NCBI GenBank assembly: GCA_025093555.1
Contig: JAIWNF010000056.1
Span: 186,001-250,000, forward strand
Source: Circinella umbellata
Taxonomy: Eukaryota; Mucoromycota; Mucoromycetes; Mucorales; Lichtheimiaceae
DNA: 64,000 nt
Direction of reading: 5' to 3'
This document shows, in pieces, positions 12,079-23,632 of this stretch. The notes under the pieces were generated by a model. It saw only the letters and a program-made list of their open reading frames with translations, made no database searches and was not told the origin of the DNA. Position 1 is the first letter of the stretch. Every line of letters begins with the position of its first letter. A program made the position numbers and the translations under genes.

Positions 12079-13217
12079 CTTGTTGTTCTTGAGGTTGTTC
12101 AGCCTTATAGTTATTTGTTTTTGATGATGGTGCCGATGCTGCAGATAAATTGTTATCAGTGCTAGCATTATCATTGGGAGTATTTTGTTGGGCTTGAATA
12201 AGGTCATCATGTACTAATCTATGAGGTTCTTGATCACCAAGACATTCAGCGGCGGTAGAGAACGAATAACCTAACTGGCTTAAATAATTAATAATATCGG
12301 GTACTTGAGCAATGGACTGGTTATACAAATCTAGTTTTTTTTTGCAAATAAAATAAAATAAACGAAGAGAAAATTACGTGAGTTAATGAATTGAACATGC
12401 TAATTTCTATGAACCTTTATTAATTTTACTTACCATGTTGCAAACTAATAAATCCAGGGTCTTCATGAGGATTTAATCCTGTGTCAATGCCGGATGCTGC
12501 ACTCCTGAATGCACCACGAATTTTTTTAGAAACATCTGAGCGCATATAAACATCATAATCCGTAGGATCCACATTCCATAGCAAAATCTTGTAACCCATC
12601 GATTTCATGAGTGCCTTGACACGACTATCAGCTTCACCAAAAGGGGGACGGACATAAGTAGGTTTTACACCAATAACATCTTGAATAGCCTTTTCAGTTG
12701 CCTTCATTTCATAAATGATTTCTTCATTGGTAAGACTCATCAAATGAGGATGTGAGTATGTATGAGAAGCAATATGATGACCTGATTCATAAGCACGCTT
12801 AACTACTTCAGGAAACTTTTCAACGTGTGCTCCCATAACACAAAATGTAGCCTTGATATTATATTCATCGAGAATATCCAACAATTGATCAGTATATTGA
12901 CTCGGTCCATCATCAAATGTCAAAGCCCACGAATGATCTCTTGGACAACCATAGATATCTTCTGGAGTAGGTGTATTACCACAAGTTTCGAAACATTGGT
13001 CATTTTCGGGACCATCGCAATCAACATTTTCGCAAATACCAGAACCAATAGGACGAACAGAAATATTAGGCACTGATGTCAAATCAACTTGGCTTAACCA
13101 TGCTTCATCCTTAGGAACTATAACTTCTTCGGCATCTCCTTGTGCATTAACCAATGATAAGGTTGTAATGGCCAATAAGCAGGCTGCAGCTAAAAAATAT
13201 TTCTTCTTGCCTTCCAT
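11918..13217 (-). CDS. chitin deacetylase (CE4 polysaccharide deacetylase), probably GPI-anchored
   Basis: Two exons (13217-12434, 12330-11918), 398 aa. Deacetylates chitin to chitosan, a main wall polymer of Mucorales. Residues 1-25 are a signal peptide. The CE4 motifs are in order: TFDDGP (about residue 100, base and metal Asp), SHTYSHPH (metal His pair), RPPFGEADSR, WNVDPTDYD and ISLQHD. After the NodB domain comes a linker with a run of about 20 Gln, encoded by CAG/CAA repeats (12021-12077), then a C-terminal hydrophobic tail (LIGLFISTLAALTFVPFLV) fitting GPI attachment, so it probably acts at the membrane-wall interface. It is divergent from the CDK-like gene, sharing a 440-bp intergenic region. 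Confidence 0.95.
12018..12077. repeat. CAG/CAA trinucleotide repeat in chitin deacetylase
   Basis: Plus strand reads (TTG)n then (CTG)n, coding for polyglutamine on the minus strand in the linker between the catalytic domain and the GPI signal. Pure CTG units make it a likely length-variable microsatellite. Confidence 0.9.
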
Positions 13218-13657
13218 TTTATCGTTTTTATTAATGATTTATTAAGTAATATTTTTTCACCAACTCACTCCCTTTTTATATCTTTTTTTTTAACCTTTGT
13301 AATTATTATGTTATTCCAAACAAATTCTTTTTTTTTAAAAAAAAAAGTAATTGTTTCCGAACAAACTTTGCCTTATCCCTTCTTTTTCATTCTTTTTTTC
13401 TAAATAAATATAAATTACTTTGAATATTAACTTTATTTGGTCCATGATAATGGAAAAGATATTTTTTTCAGCTTCATTTCAAATAGTTTAACTTGGTATG
13501 GATACTTAAAATTAAACTAGTAAAAATTTATCAGGATTACTCGGAAGGAAAAAATAATTCATGCGCAAATTCAGAACAGAACCACGATTTTTTACTCTTT
13601 TTAACTTCCTCCCCCCCCCCACACACATATAGACAAACTAGCCTTCTCTAACATAAT
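13218..13657. promoter_or_regulatory. shared divergent promoter region (chitin deacetylase / CDK-like kinase)
   Basis: A 440-bp gap between two divergently transcribed genes, rich in T and C tracts, with a poly-C stretch at 13610-13620 followed by CACACA close to the kinase start. No defined binding site identified. Confidence 0.4.
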
Positions 13658-14221
13658 ATGGCTGGTACATTTTCAACTGTAAAAAAACAAGAGTCAGAAA
13701 CCCGCATTGTTGCTGTTAAAATATACAAGAAAAATCATGGTCAATTAGTTCAACGTCATTATCAACGAGAACTATGGGCATTACGTATCATGAACATAGA
13801 TTCTGAAACCATAGCAAGAAAAAATCGCGTAAAGTATCTTTTCTTTAAAAAAAAAAAGAAAATGAGATTGAAAACAGTAACAAAAGAAAGACTAAAAGAC
13901 TTGTTAGGTCATTTATTTACTTGAAGCCAAATCAACCTATGATGCTTATTACTTAACATTTCCATATTATAAATATACCCTATTGGATTTTCTTGAAGAA
14001 AGGGACCGACAATTTGCTCTATTAGCTGCCCAACAAATGTGTCAAGGACTTGACTTTTTACATTCAGAAGGTATTATTCACTGTGATTTGTCACCAAGTA
14101 ATGTTCTAGTGGATAAAACGAATAACGAATTGGTACTTGCGGATTTTGGCTGTGCACATTTGAACTCTTCTTCGAATGTTACAGACCCTCGTTCTCCTAT
14201 GGAAGAAATTGGTACCAGGTA

Positions 14222-14263
<42 letters not shown>

Positions 14264-15387
14264 ATTTAGATAGGGTGAAAGCCACCTTAATTGGATTTAA
14301 CGTTTTGTTAAACCTTATTATATATACTAATATAGATATTAATTATTAGATATTATAAAGCACCTGAGCATTTATTTGGATATCGTGTTTATCAGCCAGC
14401 AACAGATATCTGGTCATTAGGAACCGTCTTTTGCCATATGTTACTAGGCCATCCAATATTTGATGGACAGAGCGATTTAGAACAGATAGGAATACTTGTA
14501 CGTGCATTACGTGCACCTTCTGCTAAAGTCAAAGATGAGGTAATATTTGTTGTATAGTCAACATATTTGGGAGAATAAAAAAAAAAGGTTCCTTTGGTTT
14601 CTCTTTTGTGATGTGCGTGCGTGAGAAACAAAAAAGCAGGATATACATTTAGGCGATTATTTAATAAGAAACACAAATTACCTATACTAGGAAATGTCCA
14701 AGTATCCAGATGCTGACAAGTTGATTTTTTTCGGTGATACCCAAGAAAATGATGACGATGATGACGATGATTATAATGAATATGATGAATACGATGAAGA
14801 TATAAATATTGAAGAAAATAGACAGCCTGATATTGCAAACATGCCAAATGCTAAAACATTTGGCCTCGAAGCAATTCTTCGTCAATCATCTGTGATACCA
14901 GAAGATCAAGCATTAATACGTCGTATGCTAACGTGGTCCATCAAGGAACGGATTACAACAAAGGAGGTAAATGATCTATGACAATATAATAATAATAAAA
15001 ATGACTCAGAAGCAAGTAACTGAAAGGGAGGCGGGGGCATAAGAAGGAGAGGGAAGAGAAAGAATGACAATATCAAGGGGCATGACTGAAAATAAATAAA
15101 GAAAACAGAGTTTCTCACGAATCATATTTATTTTCAAAGATAATAAAATTAGTGTATCCAGGCCAATAGCAATAGATATCATGAAGTAACAAGAAAGAGA
15201 GGATTTATTAGATTTTACCACTACATTGCTTGAAAAAACATACAATAGTATTAGTTATTTTTATTTTGTTCCCCCAAAGGTCCGCGATGAGCGACATCTT
15301 CTCATTGGATCTGCGGGGTTCTTGCCCCAATTGATGTCGACCCCAACAAAAAAAACCAAAGATCGTTTTATATATATACATTATTAA
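13658..15387 (+). CDS. CDK-like protein kinase, possibly CDK-activating (Csk1/Cak1-like)
   Basis: Five exons (13658-13828, 13908-14218, 14350-14539, 14691-14966, 15280-15387), 351 aa. Kinase landmarks: VAVKIYKK (ATP Lys), HCDLSPSNVL (catalytic loop, about residue 115; Cys replaces the usual Arg of HRD and Ser replaces Lys), DFG (about 136), GTRYYKAPE in the CDK/MAPK style, TDIWSLG, and ERITTKEVRDERHLL as the C-terminal subdomain. The glycine loop is incomplete: the protein begins MAGTFSTV, and an in-frame TAA lies just upstream, so no longer start is available. An acidic Asp/Glu/Tyr insert sits at about residues 245-265. The degenerate loop and non-canonical catalytic loop recall fungal CAKs, but the assignment is an inference. 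Confidence 0.8.
14222..14264. repeat. (TA)n(TG)n microsatellite in an intron
   Basis: Alternating TA then TG dinucleotides within intron 2 of the CDK-like kinase gene, starting just after its donor site. Confidence 0.9.
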
Positions 15388-15596
15388 AAGGTCTATTGGC
15401 TCAATCTCACTTTTGTTTGTTCTAAGTTATCATTATACATTTTCTTTTTCTACTTTCCCACTAAAACAGATACTTGCAAACGAGATATTATCAAGAGAAA
15501 AAAAAAACTCCTCTTTTTATTCTCTCTCTTTCCCTCTCTCTTTTTTATGCATTTTTTGTCCGCATTTTTTAGAAGATAATAATTACAGAGAAAAAA

Positions 15597-17749
15597 ATGG
15601 CTGATTTTGCTGATTCCCTTATTAAAAATCTTGGCCTTCATGCTGCCCCACGGCTATCAACAACAGTCAATTTATCCGATAAAATTGGTCAACTAGGCGA
15701 AACTTTACGTTATGCACGAACTTCTTTATCACTTACATCTTTAAGTCAGGCATTGATTGGCAATTCTGCAACTTCGTCTAGTAATATCAACAATGATAAT
15801 AATAATAATAAAGATAATGGTGGTACTTCAACAACAAAGAGTTTGTTTGAATCCAATAGTAATAGTAATACAACTCCAGTAACACCACCTGCACCAGAGC
15901 ATGCTAAAGGACGTTTGTCTATTAACTTGACAGAAGCTCGTAATCTTTCTGTCAACGATCCAACAAAAGCTGATATATATTGTCTTGTTCAATATGATAA
16001 GAATGTTGTTTCTACTAATGACGAAGTAACCTATGACGACAAAGACAACAACAATAGCAGTAACCTTGGTAACAACAACAAGCGAGCACCACCCACAGCA
16101 AGTATACCCATTCCAAATGCTTCACAACGTCACCATGTCGATGTATTTCAACTTGCTATGGAAATGAGTTGTCCTAAATGGCGTTATAATGCTACTTTGT
16201 AAGTAAATATAATAATTTTTTTTCTGCAGGCATAGTTGGGGGGCAAAGAATATTTTTTTTTGACACAGTTCTATATTTGGAATAGCGACGTGTGCAACGA
16301 CAGTGATGAATTGATTGTACACATTTACGATCGTGGCAATCGTTTGCCCAATGGTGATGACCGATTTTTGGGTATGGTAACTATTAAACCCTCTTTAGTT
16401 CCGAAAAAAATGTGTGATCAATGGCATCGACTTGTACCACGAGCAGACGAAGCTTCCCAAGCTTATGATGGCAAAGTTACTGGAGAATTACGATTACAAA
16501 CGGAGTATGTCACTGTTGGACCTGTAAGTTTTTTTCTTTTTTTTACTTTTGTTAATTTTTATTCTTCGGATTAAAATTCACCGAGTTTGCCACTAATCTA
16601 TTTTTATATATTAAACATTTATAGACAAAATTAACTCCAGAAGCATTCCATATTATTCGATTACTTGGTCATGGTTCATTTGGAAAAGTTTATCAAGTTG
16701 TTAAACGTGATAGCAAACGTACTTATGCTATGAAAGTATTATCTAAAAAACTATTAATTGCACAAAATGAAGTAACACATACGATTGCTGAACGTAATGT
16801 AATGATTCGAACAATATCCAATCCATTTATTGTCACACTCAAATTCAGTTTCCAGACTACCGATCATTTGTTCCTTGTTATGGATTATGTTCCTGGTGGT
16901 GAACTTTTCTCTTATTTACAACGAGAACAATATTTTAACGAAGATCGAGCCCGGTTCTATGTTGCCGAAATTGTCTGTGCACTTGAACATATTCATACCC
17001 ATCAAGTTGTTTACCGTGACTTGAAACCCGAAAATATTTTGTTGGATGCCCAAGGCCATGTTGCATTGACTGACTTTGGCCTTTGTAAAGAACTCAAACG
17101 TGATAATGAAACCACTACGACATTTTGTGGTACATCAGAATATCTCGCACCCGAAATGGTGCTTCAACAACCTTATACACAAGCCGTGGATTGGTGGAGT
17201 CTTGGTATCCTACTTTATGAGTTACTTGTTGGAGATGCTCCTTTCCATTCTGTTCATTTAGATGTACTTTACCGAAAGATCTGTAAAGCACCTCTCAAAT
17301 TTCCTACACGACCTCAAATATCATCCGAGGCAATGGATTTAATTGGCAAATTATTGGATAGAAACCCAGAAACTCGCCCTGGTGCTATTCAAGTTAAATC
17401 ACATCCATTCTTCAAAAATATTCAATGGGATTTAATTGCAACAAAACAAGTCAGACCCCCTTTCAAACCTGTTCTTGCAAATCAACGTCAGCAACAACAA
17501 TCATCGCTTCATCCATATTCATCAACAACAGCAACAACATCCATGAAACAGCCACCATCATTTATTGCGGTACGAAAAAATGCTGCAAGAGGATCTTCAC
17601 CATTAAGTTCATTCAATCAATCTGTATTCCGAGGATTCAGTTACGTACGTGATCATGATACGGCTAGTATTGCCAGCAGTCGGCGAACAGTTGCTTCATC
17701 ATTCTTTTCAGATGAAGAAGATGATGATGATCTTTGGAGAGATATATAA
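15597..17749 (+). CDS. SCH9: AGC protein kinase with C2 domain, Sch9-like
   Basis: Three exons (15597-16198, 16286-16523, 16625-17749), 654 aa. Sch9 is the fungal S6K/Akt-like kinase acting below TORC1 in nutrient control. A C2-like domain spans about residues 105-280 (RLSINLTEARNLS, ADIYCLVQYD, CNDSDELIVHIYDRG, FLGMVTI), interrupted by a Ser/Asn insert. The kinase domain follows: LLGHGSFGKVY, AMKVLSKK, YRDLKPENILLD (about 410), DFGLCKE, then activation-loop TFCGTSEYLAPE whose Thr is the usual PDK1 site. A hydrophobic-motif candidate FRGFSYV lies near 615, and the tail ends in an acidic DEEDDDDLW. The acceptor at 16285 was chosen because it alone keeps frame and restores the C2 strand. C2 plus AGC kinase is diagnostic of Sch9 (PKC-type enzymes have extra domains). 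Confidence 0.92.
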
Positions 17750-18426
17750 AAAAAATTCTTGCTTTTTGTAATATGTATAGTTTTGATCTTATTCTTTTTA
17801 ACGTCACTTTTCATTCATTTATTATATCTTTCTCTCTTTCATGTATATATGTTTGTTTTTATCCATTTTTTTTTTGTTTTCAACGTTTATATGAAACATG
17901 ATACCACCTACCCAAAATGTTCCTTTTTTTTATTTTATGTTCTTTCTCTTTTTTTTTGATTTTGAATTATGTGTAAAAATAATAATAATAAAAAAACGTA
18001 TCATAAACTAATTATGAAAGTTAGTATTATTATTTTACTGTTGTGCTTACAATGATGATTATAGAGTTATCTCTTAGATAATAAAGGGAAAAAGTGTAAA
18101 ATATTAATTTTAATTTTAATTTTATAATAATAATAATAGCATAGATTGGAATTATAGATAAAATTATTATATCACAATATATAATTTTTTTAAATAAAAA
18201 TGAGTGTGAATGTGCGAATGTGCGAATGTGTGTATTGTGTATTGTTGTTATAAGAGCGTATAAGTGTAGTTATAATAGTATAGGAAGGAAATAAAAAAAA
18301 AAAAATTTCAAATAAAGTTGGGGAAGCGAATCTTGTGGGGGTTTTTTTTCATGGGGAAGTGTGTGTGGGTATGTAAATGGATAATGATACTTTTTTTTTT
18401 GGTGGTTAATTCTGGATATCATTTTT
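17750..18426. other. intergenic region between convergent genes
   Basis: T-rich 3' flank of the Sch9-like gene then 3' flank of the methyltransferase gene. Contains short repeats such as (GTGTGCGAAT)2-like sequence near 18205-18235. No gene seen. Confidence 0.6.
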
Positions 18427-20119
18427 CTAAGTTGATTCTTCAATAGGTTTTTGTGCAAAAGTTATACCGTAAGACCACATAGCATCTGGCTTTTGTATCA
18501 TCTCTGCACCGAGTTTCTTAACAAATGCAGGCCAATCTGAAGTAGGAACATCCAGTGCTTTTGATAAAATGGGTTCTGCGTGTGTAAAGATAGTGCAAAT
18601 ATCATGAACAAATTCTCGTGAGACTGGATCTGGTTTGCCTATATAAAAAAAATTATGTAACTGTTTAATTTGTTTCATCTTATATAATAACCATATCTTT
18701 GTTAGTAGTGTAATTAGCTTACCAAGGAAAATGTCTTTAAGTTCATAGTGAAGGATATCAAAATCGCATCGAGCCATAATCTTATCCATTTTCTTAGAAA
18801 CAAATGGTTCTTGGTTTCGTTCATACATCATATCAATAACTAATAATATAGAATAAATCGTTTTTTTAGTATATAAATTTACTATCGTGATAAACTTTGT
18901 ATAGTTTATTACTAAACTACTAGTTCTACTTACATGCTTTTCCTGCTTTGTTGACAAACTCGTTTCCTTTTTCCTATTATATAGACAGCTATCAATAAGA
19001 ATGACTTTACAACTTTTTTTTCGGCCCTAAAGGAAAGTTATATAAATTGGATGAGACTTACAAGCATACCAGCCTCGACAGATTGAACACATCCACCTGG
19101 TTTCAATATACGACGAACTTCATGCCACATAGGTTCCCATTGGTCTGCTTTCATAGCAACAAGCATCAAACGAACATAAACAAAATCAAATGAATTATCT
19201 GGGAATGGTAAACCTTCAAATACATTGGCAACTTTGAAATTGACATTGGGAGGTTTAATTTCTTGAGGGAATACATCAATCATATCAACTATATAGATAA
19301 ATATGTATTAGCTAAAAAATGAAATGAAAAAAATTATTACGATAGTAAAAAAAAAAAACAATAACATTAATTACCTCCAATACATTCAGCGGATGGATAT
19401 TCCGTTGCAAAATCCTGTCGTGGAACCATTAAAAAAAATTTCATCCAAAAAATATTAGTGTCAGCCACGTTTTTTTCCATGACATCTTTTTGTCTTACCA
19501 GTGACCAAGTTCCATTCCCACAACCCAGGTCTAGTACTTTTGCACCTTCATTCAATGATGTGGGGATATGTTCGATAAATTCTTTCACAACATTTCTAAA
19601 TTAACATTAAATAGATATGAATATATGAATATATATATAAATAGAGAAGTAATTTTTTAAAACCCCCGTCTATATTAATCTATTGTCTTCTTTTTTTTTT
19701 ACCCTTCTAAAAATGATTTTAAAGCAAAATGTTGCTATATAATAAAATAATGTTATTATCAATAACAGTTAATTAGATTATTAGTCCATCAAATAACACT
19801 TCTTCCCAAATTGCCACCCTCCCCCCCTTGTCCCCAATTATTTCCATTTATCAATTTGTTTCTTCACTAAAATACATACACCAATAAGTCTATCCATTTC
19901 TTCATCATGACTAGGAAACCAATATGTTGAATTGGCAACCTGATGCATACGACGTTTAGTGCTGGACTGACTAGAAATTGTTCCTTCATCATAATATTCT
20001 CGTAGTTTCGTAGAATTAATTGTACCCGTGGTATTACTTGAAGTTGACAAGGAACCGACAGGAGTATTACACCGTGATGAAGGTGCTGATTTTCGTTTTG
20101 AAGATAATTTATTACCCAT
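18427..20119 (-). CDS. class I SAM-dependent methyltransferase, N-myristoylation motif
   Basis: Eight exons (20119-19880, 19734-19703, 19595-19499, 19414-19375, 19288-19062, 18973-18934, 18839-18723, 18638-18427), 334 aa. The SAM-binding core shows KVLDLGCGNGTWSL (motif I), CIGVDMIDVFPQ, NVFEGLPFPDNSFDFVYVR and VRRILKPGG, as in fungal methyltransferases of the Methyltransf_25/UMTA-like group; a conserved lead-in DRLIGQHFALKSFLEGN is assembled across a 32-nt microexon. Substrate unknown. The N-terminus MGNKLSSKRKS fits the myristoylation rule (Gly2, Ser6) followed by a basic patch, which suggests membrane attachment; this is inferred. A Ser/Thr-rich linker separates it from the catalytic domain. 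Confidence 0.9.
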
Positions 20120-20809
20120 TGTTATCAATACGTTTCTCCTTTTCACAGTTTGGACAATAAGTGTGTACACACGTCTATTTATATATATAATAATAATAAA
20201 GAGAAAAAAAAGAGCGGAAAGGGAAGGAAAAGGGATAATATATATTTTTTTTATAAAAGAACACTAAAAAATAAATATAATTTTTTAATCGCCCCCCACT
20301 TTCTGGGCTCGTCTGTCTGTGTGGAAAACTCGGAATCCAAAATAATAAATAAAAAAGTTTATCGTCTCATGTGTATATAGAAAAAGGGAATTACTTTTAT
20401 GACGAAATAGTAATAATAATAGTAATAATAATATAAATGATTATTCGATATAAATATATTTCATAATAAAAAGACAGCCAAAAATTACAATGTATAAATA
20501 AGTATTAAAACTTTTATGCATAGCTTCAATTATTTGTTATTGTTCTTGTTGTTACATAAACTTTTTTTTTTGTATCCTTCTTTTTTGTAAACAAAATTAT
20601 ATCATCATTTAAGCAAAAATAATAGATCATCGAGATTTCATCTTCAGTTTGGTAGTACAGAAGATTTCAAACAGGTTTTTCTTTTTGTATTTTTACTATG
20701 ATATATAAGTATTAAGCTGACAATTTTTTTTATTTATTTTATTTTTTACAGATTTGGGAAATTGACACGACCTTTTTGTTCAAATAAAAAAAGAACAATC
20801 CCGAAAATT
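20120..20809. other. intergenic, promoter side of methyltransferase gene
   Basis: AT-rich region holding the upstream region of the methyltransferase and the 3' flank of the stress-domain gene. Only homopolymer and TAA-type simple repeats are visible. Confidence 0.6.
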
Positions 20810-22302
20810 TTATCTTGAAGCACCAGTTGTAGCGAGTTCATCAACAACAAGATGATTGGTTTTTATACCTAAATAAAATTATCATTCATTAGAATTAATT
20901 AATTCCAACTATTTATAACAAAAACATACTTTCACTAAGTGCGTGTGGATGCGTTGCTAATTTCTTTTTTGACTTGTGTTTCTTTCTCTTTTGATATCGT
21001 ATCACAGCGACAGGTACAGGTGCTTTGTGAAGTAAAAACGTAGATATTGATCCCATAAGCATTCTAGATTATTCTCTTTTTTTGTTAATAATCCTGGCCT
21101 TTCTTTTTTCTTTCTCTTTTTTCTTATCTTACCCTTTCACAGTACTACGTCCTCTGCAACCAGACACAACCATTGTTAATGGTAACTCATCCATCTATCA
21201 ATATTATTATACAACATTTATTAATAACAGACATACACTTTTCATCTTAAAAGAAAAATTCAGTACCATGCTTTGTAAAACTTCTCGAACAGAACCACGA
21301 GTTGTAATTGTCACCAACTTAATGTCAAAAAGAAGCATCTGACTTAATAATATCTTGGATTTTGCATTCAGTGTGTTGGATACATCTTCTAACTATGTTA
21401 CATAAGTAATATATATTTAGTAAATAAGCATGTAATACAACAACTATCCTTTCTGTTTGATACTTTACAGTTTGACCTGATTCCTTATCCGAATCTGGTG
21501 AACCATCGTCTTCACTGACAATTGTAACCACATAAATTTCATCATGATCACGTAACATAGTTCCCATAGTCCATTCAACAGCCGAACGACTTTCTTTACT
21601 GAAATCATAGGCTACTAAATAACTACGCGGCTTTTGATGTGTTTTATGTTCTGGAGAAGATTTACCATAATATTGAGTTACTATAATACGATCCAACTGC
21701 TCATCCACCTCTGGCTCGGTAAATACTAAATGTCGATGTGATTTAGTGCTGGGTGCTGCTGACGATGCTACGGATGATTGTGACGCTTTATTAAGATGAT
21801 TCTTTCCTTTTGTCTTATTGTCAGCTATTGTCGTAGGCGGAAAGTCAAGTGATGGAACACGTCGATTATACTCCGTTGTTTCCAATAATTTTTGATCTTT
21901 TTTCTTGTCTTCCATTTGTAAATCAACTTGATGTTTTTTTAATTCTTCAGATAATAAATCAAGTTGAGAACTAAATGAAGACCGTTCATCACTACTACTT
22001 TCGTACTCTGAACTCGATGCAGACGATGTCGAAACGTCATCGTCTTGCATAGAACCAGTTCTCAATTTATTCTGATCAGGTTCGGAATTGATAATAGTGG
22101 CTTTTGGAATATCTTTATCGCGTTCATCCACTCTATTGAGCTCTCTATAACCTTCATTTTCTTCATGTGTCACATTTTCCTGACTTGGTGTTATAGTGAC
22201 AATTGGTGTTTGCGGGTTATCAGATTGATCATCACTATGTTTATGACGTTCCTTATGTGATCGATGTTTGTGGGTAAAGCGATGATGATAATAATCCCCC
22301 AT
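20810..22302 (-). CDS. universal stress protein (UspA) domain protein
   Basis: Five exons (22302-21439, 21392-21267, 21194-21133, 21063-20930, 20868-20810), 414 aa. The first 220 residues are disordered, charged and Ser-rich (His/Arg-rich start MGDYYHHRFTHKHRSHKERH). The Usp domain follows: RSYLVAYDFSKESRSAVEWTM, DEIYVVTIVS, then LEDVSNTLNAKSKILLSQ, IKLVTITTRGSVREVLQSM, LPLTMVVSGCRGRST (nucleotide-loop type G-x-x-G-R-S/T), and APVPVAVIR. The last two strands match the ATP-binding UspA fold; fungal members carry long N-terminal tails like this. Exact role unknown; stress or nutrient signalling is typical of the family. An in-frame ATG 48 nt upstream was rejected because it adds an AT-rich, UTR-like stretch. 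Confidence 0.9.
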
Positions 22303-22548
22303 ATGATATTGTATATAAGATAATTGAAAATAATAAAGATAACGAAACAAAACAAAACAACTTAAACCTCAAATCAAAATATAATTCGAATTATTCAAAA
22401 TCTTTCAGGAAAAATATTTTTTTTTTCGCTTTAAACCCCTTGTACAACAAATTAAAACAAAAGAAAAAGAAAAAGAACACAACGTTTGTTTCAGATTTGG
22501 AGAACTTTTTTTTTATTACATGGTAATTGGAGCGTCCGTTAAACCAAT

Positions 22549-23632
22549 TTAAAAAGAGTCAGTAGCAGAGAACTCAAAGACAACAGCCTTGCCGGTGAGC
22601 TTCTTGTAGACAGCAGAGAAAGTATCCAACTTGTATTCCAAAGAGGTAGCATCCTTGGCATCCAAGAAACTAATTACAATCAAAAAGAAGTTATAATTAG
22701 TTAATCAAATTCATTTAAAAAGATAACACAATAATAAAAATAAATCATTTATATCATTCAACCCAAAAATATTATACTAGATCTCTCTAGAATAGATAAG
22801 ATAAAGAAATAATAAAGCCATTCTTTTCCTATACAGCTTCACTCTCTTTTATCTACCAAAAAAATAAAATACTTACACCTTGATGGTCTTGGAACCATCA
22901 ACCTTGACACGGGTACGCTTGCCAACGATTTCGGAAGGATGGCAAAGATCTTCCAAAAGAGATTCGTGGACAGCAGTCAAAGTGCGGGAACGAGGACGGG
23001 GTTGCTTGGGGTTATCGCGGCGGGAGGGCTTAGCAAGGATACGGCGTTGAGCAACGAAGACGACGTGACGGTCAGAGAACTTCTTTTCCAATTCACGGGT
23101 GACGCTAAATGAAGTAGCCAAATACAAATCCAGGTTAGTTTTTTTAATCAAATTTTTGAATAAATTTACTATTGTTATTGCTTCCTTATGTAGTAACTAA
23201 TAACAATAGCAATATAACAAAAAACTTGAAAATGACATATTTACCGAGCTTGGATCTTGCCCCAGGCCTTTTGGGAAGGAACAGGAACGAAGATGACAAC
23301 AGCCTTCTTGCCACTGCCAACCTCAACCTATATTTACATTAAACAAACAGATCAAAAGAATAATTAGTTTCTTTTCTTTCATTCCTTTTGTTTATTTTTT
23401 GTGCATTGTTGAACAACGCAATTATTCTTTTGCATTATATTCAGATAAAATGAAAGAAAAAAAGTATTCGCTTTGTATTTACCTCCTTGGCGGCAGTGAT
23501 TTGAAGAGGACGCAAGTCCTTCTTCAACTCGGGAACATTGTTCTCCAAGTCAACGAGAGCTTGAGCAACGGTAAGCTCGAATTCGGTCGTGGGCTGTGCA
23601 CCAGCGATCTTGGTAATCTTATGAGAAGCCAT
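22549..23632 (-). CDS. RPS7: 40S ribosomal protein eS7
   Basis: Four exons (23632-23483, 23327-23245, 23104-22877, 22669-22549), 193 aa, the normal eS7 length. Recognised from [78 protein letters not shown] [13 protein letters not shown] and the C-terminal [14 protein letters not shown]. Part of the small-subunit body, needed for pre-rRNA processing. Codon use is GC-richer than neighbouring genes (AAG, ACC, GTC preferred), as expected of a highly expressed gene. A decayed paralogue lies at 60722-61440. Confidence 0.98.
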
